Shown one piece after another: positions 8,376 to 16,266 of a DNA stretch of 64,000 nt. The stretch covers positions 1-64,000 of the forward strand of contig NZ_CP041223.1 of the NCBI RefSeq assembly GCF_006542605.1, given 5' to 3'. Under the pieces are notes generated by a model. That model did no database searches. It worked only from the letters and a program-made list of their open reading frames with translations, and was not told the DNA's origin. Numbering within the stretch: the first letter of the stretch is position 1; every line of letters begins with the position of its first letter. Origin of the DNA: Porphyrobacter sp. YT40 (GTDB lineage: Bacteria > Pseudomonadota > Alphaproteobacteria > Sphingomonadales > Sphingomonadaceae). A program made the translations under genes and the position numbers.

Positions 8376-8588
8376 GTCAAGGATCTGCGGTCCCCCCAAT
8401 TTTTTCCCGGCTTTTGTCTGCTTGCAGCAGACGGGAAAAAATCGGCTCCCCCGCAGCCCGTAGGCGTTAACCGGGATCCGGCCCTGACGTGCCGGCTTCC
8501 CGGTTAACGTCCCTGACCTCGTTTGCCCGCTGCGCACCATTGGACCCGTCATCACGAGATGACGCGATCAAACCAATGGAGGCTTCCA
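8376..8588 (+). promoter_or_regulatory. Structured 5' leader, copy 1 (upstream of the DUF2493 gene)
   Basis: Three sequence blocks here recur upstream of the gene at 9884: a 27-base block at 8376-8402, a 21-base block at 8440-8460 and AACGTCCCTGACC at 8506-8518. Between blocks 1 and 2 lies a perfect 11-bp inverted repeat (ATTTTTTCCCG, 8399-8442). Between blocks 2 and 3 lies another 11-bp one (GTTAACCGGGA, 8466-8508). CAATGGAGG then forms the ribosome binding site. In the second copy the hairpins sit at the same places with different sequences. A cis-acting RNA or protein-binding leader is inferred. Confidence 0.55.
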
Positions 8589-9587
8589 ATGCAGACTTTC
8601 AACTCTTTCGCCGATCTCGCCAACGCCCGGATCGAGCTGGCCGACAGCCGCGGCCCGGTTACAGAAGCATACGACGGCGCGTTCCTCGAGCACAGCGACA
8701 TGGCGAAGCTCAGCGTCGTCGACGAACCGATCACCGCCGACATGCCCGACGCCGACATGGCCCGGCGCGCGGTGGAGATGGCGATCGGCACGATCTTCGA
8801 CGTCCTGAAGGACACCCGCATGGAGGAATTCGCCCAGCAGCTCGCCTGGGGGATGGTCAACTCCTTCCACATGACCGCCCGACTGGTCGAGGGACGCGAG
8901 GACGATGCGGCGAAGAAGCTCGGTGAGCTTGCCCGTCACTTCGATCCTTCCGAGATCTACGCCGTCGAGCTCGAAGAGACCCAGCTTCTGGTCCAGACGC
9001 TTCAAGGTTGCCGCGAAGCGCTGGAAGCGATGCGCGACCATGCCTCGGACGTCTACCGGGTCGAAACCGGGCGGCCGTTCACTGCCACGCGCGGATCGCA
9101 GGTCAGCAAGAACGGCGTCACCGCCTCGCAGATCCAGGCACGCGACTTCCTCGCAGCCCGGGCGAAGGATCGCAGGGCCCAGTTCCAGCCCGAGGGACCG
9201 CTCGTCGTGGTCTCCGGCGGCATGAAGGACTGGCACGACTTCGAGATGATCTGGGACATCCTCGACGACATCAAGGAGCGCGTCCCGAACATGGTCCTCG
9301 GCACGACCGGAATGCGCAAGGGCGTCGACGCGATGGCGAACGCCTGGGCTCAGAAGAACGGCGTGCAGACGATCCTCTTCATGCCCGACCGGCGGCACGG
9401 CAACCGCGCACCGTTCCTGCGCAACGAGAACATGGTCAAGCTCGGGCCGGTGGAAGCGATCATCGGCGAAGGTTCGGGCATCCAGTCGAACCTCGCACAG
9501 CGGCTGCGGCAGGCAGGCGTGCCGGTTCACATCCGGCGGATCGCCGATCAGCGGCAGCAGAAGGTCGGCGCGTCCACCTTCGGGTGA
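8589..9587 (+). CDS. DUF2493 (SLOG-superfamily, YspA-like) protein
   Basis: The 332-residue product has a variable N-terminal half and a C-terminal domain starting near residue 200 with GPLVVVSGGMKDWHDFEMIW. This domain continues through LGTTGMRKGVDAMANAWA and NRAPFLRNENMV, the DUF2493 signature. Proteins of the SLOG superfamily are thought to bind nucleotides or nucleotide-derived ligands; the actual role here is unknown. The ATG at 8589 was chosen over 8523 because GGAGG ends six bases upstream. It is common on alphaproteobacterial plasmids. The gene is preceded by an unusual structured leader. Confidence 0.8.
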   Translation: MQTFNSFADLANARIELADSRGPVTEAYDGAFLEHSDMAKLSVVDEPITADMPDADMARRAVEMAIGTIFDVLKDTRMEEFAQQLAWGMVNSFHMTARLVEGREDDAAKKLGELARHFDPSEIYAVELEETQLLVQTLQGCREALEAMRDHASDVYRVETGRPFTATRGSQVSKNGVTASQIQARDFLAARAKDRRAQFQPEGPLVVVSGGMKDWHDFEMIWDILDDIKERVPNMVLGTTGMRKGVDAMANAWAQKNGVQTILFMPDRRHGNRAPFLRNENMVKLGPVEAIIGEGSGIQSNLAQRLRQAGVPVHIRRIADQRQQKVGASTFG

Positions 9588-9743
9588 GCGCCTCTCGGGA
9601 GGCTCCGGCATACGCCGGGGCCTCCCTTTCCTTCTCGTCTCGGCAAGACGGGCTCGGGGGCATCGAGCCCCCGTCGCCCGTACCGGGACCATGGAGTGGT
9701 CGTCTCTCGTGTCGTCCCAGTCTGGTGCGGCGTTCCTGCGCCC

Positions 9744-9883
9744 GTCAAGGATCGGCGGTCCCCCCAATTTGCTGCGCAAATCGGCTCCCCCGCCGCCCGC
9801 TGGCGCGGCGTTGCTCCGCAACGTCCCTGACCGGCTTGACCCGCGCACCCGATGGGAACTCCCATCGCACAATGGAGGTTATC
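9744..9883 (+). promoter_or_regulatory. Structured 5' leader, copy 2 (upstream of a small membrane-protein gene)
   Basis: This repeats the three blocks of 8376-8588 at 9744-9770, 9779-9799 and 9820-9832, each with at most one mismatch. The intervening hairpins are shorter and unrelated in sequence: ATTTGC/GCAAAT at 9767-9781 and CGTTGC/GCAACG at 9809-9823. A further perfect hairpin (GATGGGA/TCCCATC) lies at 9851-9866, before CAATGGAGG. Confidence 0.55.
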
Positions 9884-10114
9884 ATGGGTGTCCAAGTCGA
9901 ATTGTTCAAAGCGCTTCGGTCTGTTAAGATCGGCAGCGACGAAGCATCGAAAGTCGTCGAAGAACTGGAAGGTCACATCGCCGTGAAGATCACCGAAGCC
10001 AATAAGGAACTCGTCGGCGAGCTCAAGAGCCAGCGTTGGGTTCTCGGTTTTCTGCTCATCGTGACAACGATCTCGGCGGGCCTTGGCGGCTACGTCGCCT
10101 TCATCCTGAAATAG
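9884..10114 (+). CDS. Small coiled-coil protein with one C-terminal membrane segment
   Basis: The 76-residue product begins MGVQVELFKALRSVKIGSDE, has a heptad-like helical region to about residue 48 and a single hydrophobic segment near 52-74 (VLGFLLIVTTISAGLGGYVA). This layout resembles DUF1640-like proteins, but the match is weak. GGAGG lies five bases upstream of the ATG, after the structured leader. A strong terminator begins at the last base of its stop codon. Confidence 0.7.
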   Translation: MGVQVELFKALRSVKIGSDEASKVVEELEGHIAVKITEANKELVGELKSQRWVLGFLLIVTTISAGLGGYVAFILK

Positions 10115-10143
10115 AGCAAGGGGCTTCGGCCCCTTTTTTGCTC
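10114..10143 (+). terminator. Intrinsic terminator
   Basis: GAGCAAGGGGC and GCCCCTTTTTTGCTC form a stem around a TTCG tetraloop with a six-T run. It begins at the stop codon of the preceding small gene. Confidence 0.9.
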
Positions 10144-10252
10144 GCCTCCCACTACTGCACCGGCGTGCCTCCGCTCGACCTGGCATTGGCGACTTCGCGC
10201 CTCGCCGGTCTCGCAGGCCACGCCTCCGATACCGAATGAGGCAATGCCGAGA

Positions 10253-10628
10253 GCGGCCGTCGTCGGCCGCAGCGATCCGCGTGACCTGCGCCCGGGGCGC
10301 CGGCAGTCCCTTGCTCGCCTGGCGGACATGCGTCCGCCTCGGCATCGCCGGTCTGCCATGCGCCCGGAACCGGGCCACCTTGCTCGCTCCCGCAGCGGCG
10401 CTGGACGCGCCTGGCGGAGCATCGCGCGGCGACCCTACCTCGCATCGCTCCGAGACGTCGGAGCGGCCGAAGTCGGCCGCGTGCGAACCGCAACCGTGGC
10501 AGTCGCGGCGGACCCTTACTCGCTGGCGGACATCCGTCCGCCTGCGCATCTCAAGGTCCTCCTGCGACAAGCAAGCGTCAGGCATGACGAGGCGGATAAC
10601 CCGGCTCGCTGGCGACCCTGCGGTCGCC
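10253..10628. repeat. Array of five short palindromes in a non-coding region
   Basis: Five perfect palindromes, each with 7-bp arms and a 4-base loop, occur in this interval. Two are GCGGCCG/CGGCCGC (10253-10270, 10463-10480). Two are GGCGGAC/GTCCGCC (10321-10338, 10525-10542). The last is GGCGACC/GGTCGCC (10611-10628). The first two types alternate with about 205 bp periodicity. The wider interval 10144-10792 carries no convincing gene; it is very GC-rich and probably holds the promoter of the next gene. Confidence 0.7.
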
Positions 10629-10792
10629 TGCGCATCGCCGGCCTTCCTTCTCGGAACGCGGCCCCTTGCCGGAGCGGGCCTGCGCCCGCTGAATGCCGAG
10701 GGCAGTGCCAGACCGCGACGCTTTCGCCGCCCGGTGCCGTCGCGCGACAAGGGGAGGGGGAGGGGAGAGGCGAGCCATCATAGGAGGCAAAG

Positions 10793-11359
10793 ATGCTCGT
10801 CACCTTCCGCGTCAAGGACACGCACACCACGCTGCATTCGCGGCCTGCCGAAATCACCGCGCTCGAGCTCGCCGCGCTGACGCGCCGACTCCACTCGAGC
10901 AACGCCACGCTGGACGTGGACGAAGGCGAATTCGGGGTGGCCCCGCTCAACTTCGAGATCAACGCCAACGCCATGTCGATGGCCTCGTTTACCGCCTGCT
11001 TCGATCACCGCGCGGAGATCATCGCGGTCGTCGAGGAAGCCCAGTTCCTCGGGCGCACGCTGCGCGTGACGCACCTCGGTCGGCTGTCCCCGATCATGAT
11101 CGAGGTCTCCGAGCATATCGCGCTCGCGCGTGACCTCATGATGGGGCCCGACCTTGCCGCCAAGCTGCTCTTCGCGCTTGGACGCGACAATGCTGAGGCC
11201 GGAGAGATTGCACTCGAAAGCTTACGCGAATTGCTGCAGGAGCCGCGCATCTACGATGCGTTCGCCGCGGCGAAGATCGCACCACTCTACGACTCCCTGA
11301 CCTACCTCGCATTCACCGATTGCGGCGAGCAGGCACCAGTGCTGGAGTGGGCACCGTGA
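10793..11359 (+). CDS. Hypothetical protein, 188 residues
   Basis: The ATG follows AGGAGG by six bases. The product begins MLVTFRVKDTHTTLHSRPAE and is soluble with no recognised family. The last codons overlap the next start in a GTGA, which couples the two genes. Confidence 0.65.
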   Translation: MLVTFRVKDTHTTLHSRPAEITALELAALTRRLHSSNATLDVDEGEFGVAPLNFEINANAMSMASFTACFDHRAEIIAVVEEAQFLGRTLRVTHLGRLSPIMIEVSEHIALARDLMMGPDLAAKLLFALGRDNAEAGEIALESLRELLQEPRIYDAFAAAKIAPLYDSLTYLAFTDCGEQAPVLEWAP

Positions 11360-11736
11360 ACGTGCCCACGACGCCCGCGACGACGCCGCGCCGACGAATC
11401 CGGATGCGCTGCCCGCACTGCGGATCGGAAGCCATCTGCAAGGATGCCTGGGCAGCATGGGACGAGACGAACCAGCGTTGGGAGCTTGGCGGCGTCTACG
11501 ACAGCGAAACCTGCATCGGATGCGAGCGTGACGGCGATGAACTGTTCGAGCGCATCGACATCGCCACCGGCCTATCGGTCGGGTCCGCGATCGATGAGGG
11601 GATGCCCGCGAACTGCGCAAGCGGACAGGGTCATACAATTCAGCAGCACCCGGTCACCGCTGCGCCATATTGCAGCTCCTGTTGCCCTTTGCAGGACGGC
11701 GCGGACCCTACCAAGATCGCATCGACCGGCGACTAG
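11356..11736 (+). CDS. Zinc-ribbon-like protein, 126 residues
   Basis: The GTG start overlaps the upstream stop as GTGA. The product carries an N-terminal CPHC pair near residue 19 and a CIGC pair near residue 53, the spacing of a zinc ribbon. More cysteines and histidines near the end (APYCSSCCPL) could make a second metal site. Function is unknown. A terminator follows 27 bases after the stop. Confidence 0.65.
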   Translation: MNVPTTPATTPRRRIRMRCPHCGSEAICKDAWAAWDETNQRWELGGVYDSETCIGCERDGDELFERIDIATGLSVGSAIDEGMPANCASGQGHTIQQHPVTAAPYCSSCCPLQDGADPTKIASTGD

Positions 11737-11762
11737 CCTCCCGCCGGATCGGTGACACGGGA

Positions 11763-11796
11763 AGGGTGCCCGGCCACGTGCCGCGGCACCCTTTTT
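11763..11796 (+). terminator. Intrinsic terminator
   Basis: AGGGTGCC and GGCACCCT pair around a GC-rich loop and run into five T residues. Confidence 0.8.
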
Positions 11797-12078
11797 CGTG
11801 CAGGAAATCGCGTGGGCCTGGCGGACAATGGCAAAGCCTCGACCATGCGGTGTAGACTGGACTTCCGCCTCCCGCCGATGGCCCGTCCGCCACCATCGCC
11901 ATGAGCACTCCGGCCATGCACGGGTCAATGAAAAATGGACCGACCGTGAAGCCGCAAGCGGCTTCCGCACCACTCGATCAATTTTTCATCAAGCCTCCGC
12001 TTCGCTCCGGTGACCCGCGCAGCTCCGGAGCGCTGGTTCATGGCATGGCGGACGAGCCGCCAACGACAGGAGGCTACC
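11797..12078. other. Intergenic region, no gene seen
   Basis: No convincing frame is present. TGAAAAAT near 11930 and ATTTTTCA near 11981 form an inverted repeat around a GCCGCAAGCGGC hairpin. The promoter of the next gene should lie here. Confidence 0.45.
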
Positions 12079-12330
12079 ATGTGCTACACCACGGAAACGA
12101 TCGAAGCTGACACCTCACTCATCCGCCAGATCAACAGCGACACGATCGCGCTCGACGAAAAGACGCTCGAAGCGGAACGCCGCTCCTACCACACATTCTT
12201 CGACGTCCACGTGGTCCAGACCGAAGACGGCTACATCCTCATCGAGGAAGGCGATTACGGCGAGATTCCGATGCACCTCATCGACGACATCGTCTACACC
12301 GCTACCGGCAAAATGGACGACGAATACTGA
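12079..12330 (+). CDS. Small acidic hypothetical protein, 83 residues
   Basis: The ATG is preceded by ACAGGAGG at good spacing. The product begins MCYTTETIEADTSLIRQINS and is strongly acidic. No domain is recognised. It converges on the minus-strand gene at 12361 with a hairpin between them. Confidence 0.65.
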   Translation: MCYTTETIEADTSLIRQINSDTIALDEKTLEAERRSYHTFFDVHVVQTEDGYILIEEGDYGEIPMHLIDDIVYTATGKMDDEY

Positions 12331-12339
12331 CCCGGCTTC

Positions 12340-12360
12340 GGGCGGCGCAACGCGCCGCCC
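12340..12360. terminator. Hairpin between convergent genes
   Basis: GGGCGGCGC and GCGCCGCCC form a perfect 9-bp stem around AAC. There is no T-run, so termination in either direction is only probable. Confidence 0.45.
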
Positions 12361-12606
12361 TCAGGCACCCTGGCCGGGTGCCTTCGGCGCGATCTTTTCC
12401 AGCGCTTCGATGGCGCTCTTCGGCTTCACCTTGACCGCCAGGTCGAGCAGCCTGATCGCACGCTCGTGACCGACCTTTTTCACGAGCCGCGCGACGTCCT
12501 TTTCAGCCTCTTCCTTCTCCATCTCGGCAAGCCTCTTCCGGCGATCCGCCAGATCCTGTTCGGCTGCTTCGAGGGCAGCGCGTTCGCGTTCCACTTTCGA
12601 TACCAT
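12361..12606 (-). CDS. Small coiled-coil protein, 81 residues
   Basis: The product begins MVSKVERERAALEAAEQDLA, is dominated by Glu, Lys, Arg and Ala, and should form a coiled coil up to about residue 45, followed by a helical tail. AAGGAGCG precedes the ATG. It is divergent from the transfer genes at 13302 onward and has the size of small accessory proteins near some oriT regions, but I cannot assign it to a family. Confidence 0.65.
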   Translation of the reverse strand: MVSKVERERAALEAAEQDLADRRKRLAEMEKEEAEKDVARLVKKVGHERAIRLLDLAVKVKPKSAIEALEKIAPKAPGQGA

Positions 12607-12620
12607 TTCATCGCTCCTTG

Positions 12621-12680
12621 CGTCTCGTTCCGATCGCCGTTTGATGGACCAAACGGCGATCGGATTCGAGACGTTTTTTT
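12621..12680. promoter_or_regulatory. Long inverted repeat with T7 tract
   Basis: CGTCTCG, CCGATCGCCGTTTG and their complements form a stem of about 21 bp with a five-base loop, one symmetric interruption and seven T residues on the plus strand. It looks like a strong plus-strand terminator, but no plus-strand gene ends just before it. On the minus strand it forms the 5' leader of the coiled-coil gene, directly before its ribosome binding site. A protein-binding or transfer-related role is possible. Confidence 0.6.
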
Positions 12681-13301
12681 GCCTGATGCTTTTGCGTCAT
12701 CTGTTGATGGTGACGGAAAGGTCTGGGCCATCCTTCGCGGCCTTGGCCGCTCAGGACCGCGCTCTATTGCGCTAGGTTCCTCGCTGCCCTGGCTGCGCTA
12801 GGGCAGCTTCGTCACCAAGCTCCACCGAGCCGGCCTTGCAGTCCGTCTCGGCCCTGCGGGTGACGATCGACGTGGCGCGTTTCACGCGCCACTCTTGTCC
12901 GCCCGAGGATCAGCAGCTCCGCATCCTGGGGCACAGTCTGCTTGACGCTTGCGGCCGTTCGGCCGCCGCTCACCGCTGGAAATCCAGCTCCTCTACGAAT
13001 CCCCAAGAAGGGACAGGCAGGGACAGGACCACCAGTCCCTGATTTTTGCACACCCTATGCGGCTGCGCCGCGGTCTTCTGCATCGAAGATGCGTTGTCAA
13101 TTCAGTAGCTTATATCCAACTTGCCCGCTTTCTACGGAACTGCAGCCCGGTGCATCCATCTGCGGATTGATAGGAACGCAAGCGATATCAGCAAGTTAGA
13201 ACTGCAGCGCGCTGCATCCGCAAAAAGCCTTTCTTTTCCGCTGCAGCCGGATATACTGGCGGTCGCGATAACCGGACCATGCATAACTCAGGTGAGTTTG
13301 C
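12681..13301. other. Non-coding region upstream of transfer genes, candidate oriT
   Basis: No gene is seen in 620 bp. The order that follows (ribbon-helix-helix protein, coupling protein, MOBF relaxase) is that of the R388-type oriT-trwA-trwB-trwC region, where oriT precedes the first gene. GAACTGCAGC(C/G)CG(G/C)TGCATCC occurs twice at 13137-13157 and 13199-13219. I could not identify a nic site by eye. Confidence 0.4.
13137..13219. repeat. Two 21-bp direct repeats with a palindromic core
   Basis: The copies at 13137-13157 and 13199-13219 share 19 of 21 bases and are 62 bp apart start to start. The second contains the perfect palindrome GCAGCGCGCTGC. A CTGCAGC remnant follows near 13240. They lie 80-165 bp upstream of the ribbon-helix-helix gene and are natural candidates for its binding sites. 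Confidence 0.6.
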
Positions 13302-13592
13302 ATGGAACGAAAACTACAAAGCGTCGGCGTGACGCTCAGTCCTCAAATGGTCGACAAACTCGACCATTTGGCTTCGAGCAGGGGAGTATCCCGCTCCGAG
13401 GCTATTCGGGTTTCGCTGGAACTTGGTGTTCCTCTCCTACACCTTGGTATTGCGATCAACGGCCAACGCGCGCTGACGATCCTCGAGCATACTCAGCTCG
13501 CGCTCTCACTACTCGTCCAAAAACAATACCCCGAAGACAGCGACGAACTCATCGAGGTCGCCATGCGCAACGTGCGAGAGCACCATGCGTGA
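13302..13592 (+). CDS. Ribbon-helix-helix accessory protein (TrwA-like position)
   Basis: The 96-residue product begins MERKLQSVGVTLSPQMVDKL and continues SRGVSRSEAIRVSLELGV, a typical ribbon-helix-helix pattern: a beta strand, then two helices with the SRSEAIR turn. In MOBF plasmids a protein of this class binds oriT, helps the relaxase and represses the transfer operon. The gene overlaps the coupling-protein gene by 8 bp. Direct repeats at 13137-13219 may be its operator. Confidence 0.7.
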   Translation: MERKLQSVGVTLSPQMVDKLDHLASSRGVSRSEAIRVSLELGVPLLHLGIAINGQRALTILEHTQLALSLLVQKQYPEDSDELIEVAMRNVREHHA

Positions 13593-15981
13593 GGACATCC
13601 GCTTCAGCAAACAAGCGGCAACGCTGACGCACGATTCAGCACGCGGAAAAGTGAAGCGCAACGCGGGCAATTTCACCCGCGGATCGCAGCTCTTCCACCA
13701 CGAGGTTTTGATGACCTGGGCGGGCGTCAAGCTGCCGCTCTATACGTGGCTCGCAACCACTATCGTACTGCTGTTCGCGCTCGGGTTCTTCACCTTCGAA
13801 AACCACGAGGTTCATCTCGTGATTATGCGCGGACTGGCGACCCTCTGGAACTGGGTGTCACTGAACCCGGAAAAGGCGGTCAATCTCACGCTTCCAAATG
13901 GCCAGATCGTGCAGGGCCACATGGCCATGGTGCCTTACCATCCTGCCGTCCAGGCAGCATGGGCAACGGCCGTCCGCGTCACCGTTTCCTCTATGCTGGG
14001 AGCCGCATTCATCTGCGTCCCGCTGACGGTATGGTTCGTCGACTTTTCGCGCCGTCGCGGCTCGGCAATCCTGACCGAAAGACACGAGCGCGGCGCTGTC
14101 ATGGTCGACCGGCAAACCCTCGCCGACGCGATCCGTGCGCACAACTGGCGCGAGCATGAAAAAGAATGCCTGCAACGCAAGCCGGCGGAGGATCCGAAAG
14201 CCGTCCTCAAGGAAGACCTGAAGAGCCGCGTCCGGCGCGGAATTCACCATCCCTACATGCTTGCCGGACTGCCCGTCCCGTGGCGCCTCGAACAGAGCCA
14301 CGCGATGTTCATCGGCACGACCGGCGCAGGTAAGACGACAGAGCTCAAGAAGCTCGTCACGCAGGCCCGCGCTCGGGGCCATCGCTGTGTCATTTTCGAC
14401 CTCACCGGGACCTTCGTCGAGAGCTTCTTCAACGCGGAGACCGACGTCATCCTGAACCCAATGGACCGGCGTTGCGAGCCGTGGTCGATCTTCAACGATT
14501 GCGACAACTATGCGGAGTTCATGAGCGCGGCCACCGCGCTCGTGCCGAGCGGACAAAATGTCGAGGACGATTTCTGGCAGAAGTCAGCCCGAACGCTGAT
14601 GGTCGAAATGTGCGTCAAGCTGGTCCAGATGGGTGTTCGCACCAATGGCGGACTCGCCTATTACCTCATGCAGTCCGATCTCAAGACGATCCACGCACAG
14701 CTCGAGGGAACAGTGGCGGGCCCGATGATGTCGCCGTCGGCCGCAAAGATGGCGGAATCGATCCGCACCACCTTTATCGCGAATGCGAACGCGTTCCGCT
14801 TTCTGCCAGACCCGAAACCCGGAGAGGAAGGCTTCTCGATCAAGCGCTGGATGACCACTGAAGTGAAGGAGGGGTCGATCCTGTTCATCACCTCCACACA
14901 TCCCGATCTCACCCTCAATCGACCGCTGCTGACGCTCTGGATGGACCTCGCGGTCAACGCATTGTTCCAGATGGGCCGGAGCCGGTCGCTGCGTACCTGG
15001 TTCCTAATCGACGAAGTCCATGCGCTTCACCGCCTGCCGGCGATCGATCACGGTCTCCAGACCGCGCGAGCGTTCGGCGGTGCTTTCGTTCTGGGGATGC
15101 ACTCCTTCGACAAGCTCGAGGAAACCTACGGGGAGCACGGGGCGACCAATCTCGCCTCTCTGGCGGGGACCAAGCTAATCCTCAAGACGGCCGACCCGGA
15201 GACCTCGCGCCGCTGCTCCGAATTCATCGGCAACCGGCAGGTACGGCAGATGGATGAGGCCTACTCCTATGGCTACAACAACAGCCGCGACGCCTCGACC
15301 ATCACGCCGCGCACCAACGTCGAAGAGCTGGTGATGCCGGACGACATCGGAAACCTGCCGAGTATGCACGGCTTCATCAAGTTTCCGGATGGGTTTCCCG
15401 CCGCGCGAATCCGCCTGTCATGGAAAGACTATCCGGTCTGCGCCGAAGGGTTCCAGCGCGTCACCGACATGCGCGCGGCCGAATATATCCCGAGCACCGA
15501 GGAAGCCGCGGAAATGGGTGTCGAGGGGCGCGAGGGGGATGGGCCGCTCTTCCAGCCTACCGAGAGCCGCGAAGAAGCCAATCTCGAGCTGAGCGAGGCG
15601 GAGCGTGAAGCCGAGAGGTTGCGCGAACAGGTGGAGGGATCACTCGCTCGCCAGACGGAGGAGGCGCGTTCCCAGATCGACAAGACGAATATCATGAAAG
15701 AGGCAGAGGAAGCTGCCAGTGAACAGCGAGATCCGAAAGAGACTCTCACCTGGAAACCTTCGGGTCAGCGGGATCAGCGAGAGCGTCAACGCTATGCGCA
15801 ACGCGATGTCGAGGAACGCGCTGCGCAGGGGAAGCACGGACAAGATGCCCTTCGCGACCAGCGCGCACGAGCGGACAATCAGGAGAGCGAGCTGGCCCGC
15901 GAGAACATGCGCGGCTTCGGCGCCGAAAAAGTGCAGCGCGACGATCACGGGATCGACGACGACCAGGAGATGGGCCGGTGA
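13585..15981 (+). CDS. Type IV coupling protein, TraD/TrwB family
   Basis: The 798-residue product is the ATPase that links the relaxosome to a type IV secretion channel. Two membrane segments lie near residues 50-70 and 130-155. Walker A (IGTTGAGKTTE) is near 243-253 and Walker B (FLIDEVHALH) near 473-482. The last 170 residues are Glu/Arg/Gln-rich and probably coiled. Translation from ATG 13585 overlaps the upstream stop; ATG 13711 (MTWAGVKLP) is an alternative nearer the first membrane segment. The stop overlaps the next gene as GTGA. No secretion-channel genes are in the window. Confidence 0.9.
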   Translation: MREDIRFSKQAATLTHDSARGKVKRNAGNFTRGSQLFHHEVLMTWAGVKLPLYTWLATTIVLLFALGFFTFENHEVHLVIMRGLATLWNWVSLNPEKAVNLTLPNGQIVQGHMAMVPYHPAVQAAWATAVRVTVSSMLGAAFICVPLTVWFVDFSRRRGSAILTERHERGAVMVDRQTLADAIRAHNWREHEKECLQRKPAEDPKAVLKEDLKSRVRRGIHHPYMLAGLPVPWRLEQSHAMFIGTTGAGKTTELKKLVTQARARGHRCVIFDLTGTFVESFFNAETDVILNPMDRRCEPWSIFNDCDNYAEFMSAATALVPSGQNVEDDFWQKSARTLMVEMCVKLVQMGVRTNGGLAYYLMQSDLKTIHAQLEGTVAGPMMSPSAAKMAESIRTTFIANANAFRFLPDPKPGEEGFSIKRWMTTEVKEGSILFITSTHPDLTLNRPLLTLWMDLAVNALFQMGRSRSLRTWFLIDEVHALHRLPAIDHGLQTARAFGGAFVLGMHSFDKLEETYGEHGATNLASLAGTKLILKTADPETSRRCSEFIGNRQVRQMDEAYSYGYNNSRDASTITPRTNVEELVMPDDIGNLPSMHGFIKFPDGFPAARIRLSWKDYPVCAEGFQRVTDMRAAEYIPSTEEAAEMGVEGREGDGPLFQPTESREEANLELSEAEREAERLREQVEGSLARQTEEARSQIDKTNIMKEAEEAASEQRDPKETLTWKPSGQRDQRERQRYAQRDVEERAAQGKHGQDALRDQRARADNQESELARENMRGFGAEKVQRDDHGIDDDQEMGR

Positions 15982-16265
15982 CCACCTTAGCGAGCACATT
16001 CGGGAAGCGATTTCGTATTGCACGCGAAACCCTCAAGCTGACCGAAGAGCAAATCGGAGAAAAGATAGGCCTCACCCGATTGGACATTCTTTTAATTGAA
16101 AGCGACAACGCCTTGCCCCCCCTAACGAAACTGGCGAGCTTCATATCGTTGTACGATCTGGACTATTACTGGATTGTAGCCGGAGAAGTGCGTCCTTCAA
16201 TCTTTCGCTCAGACATTCCCATAAGAAATAAAACGTCAAGAAGCGTCGAGGACGCAAGGCGCTGA
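15978..16265 (+). CDS. Small XRE-type helix-turn-helix protein
   Basis: The 95-residue product carries FGKRFRIARETLKLTEEQIG followed by LTRLDILLIE, an XRE-like helix-turn-helix over residues 8-65. The GTG start overlaps the coupling-protein stop, and the relaxase ATG follows one base after its own stop, so all three are coupled. Its base composition is lower in GC than its neighbours, suggesting insertion into the coupling-relaxase pair. Regulation of transfer genes is the likely role. Confidence 0.7.
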   Translation: MTTLASTFGKRFRIARETLKLTEEQIGEKIGLTRLDILLIESDNALPPLTKLASFISLYDLDYYWIVAGEVRPSIFRSDIPIRNKTSRSVEDARR

Positions 16266-16266
16266 T

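Noticed and set aside
7798-13301. CRISPR array suggested by several regularly spaced repeats
   Set aside because: Repeats are few, differ in sequence, have spacing of about 200 bp or single pairs, and no cas genes are present.
13302-13592. Ribbon-helix-helix gene as the antitoxin of a toxin-antitoxin pair
   Set aside because: No toxin-like partner follows; the gene overlaps the coupling protein, so a relaxosome accessory role fits better.
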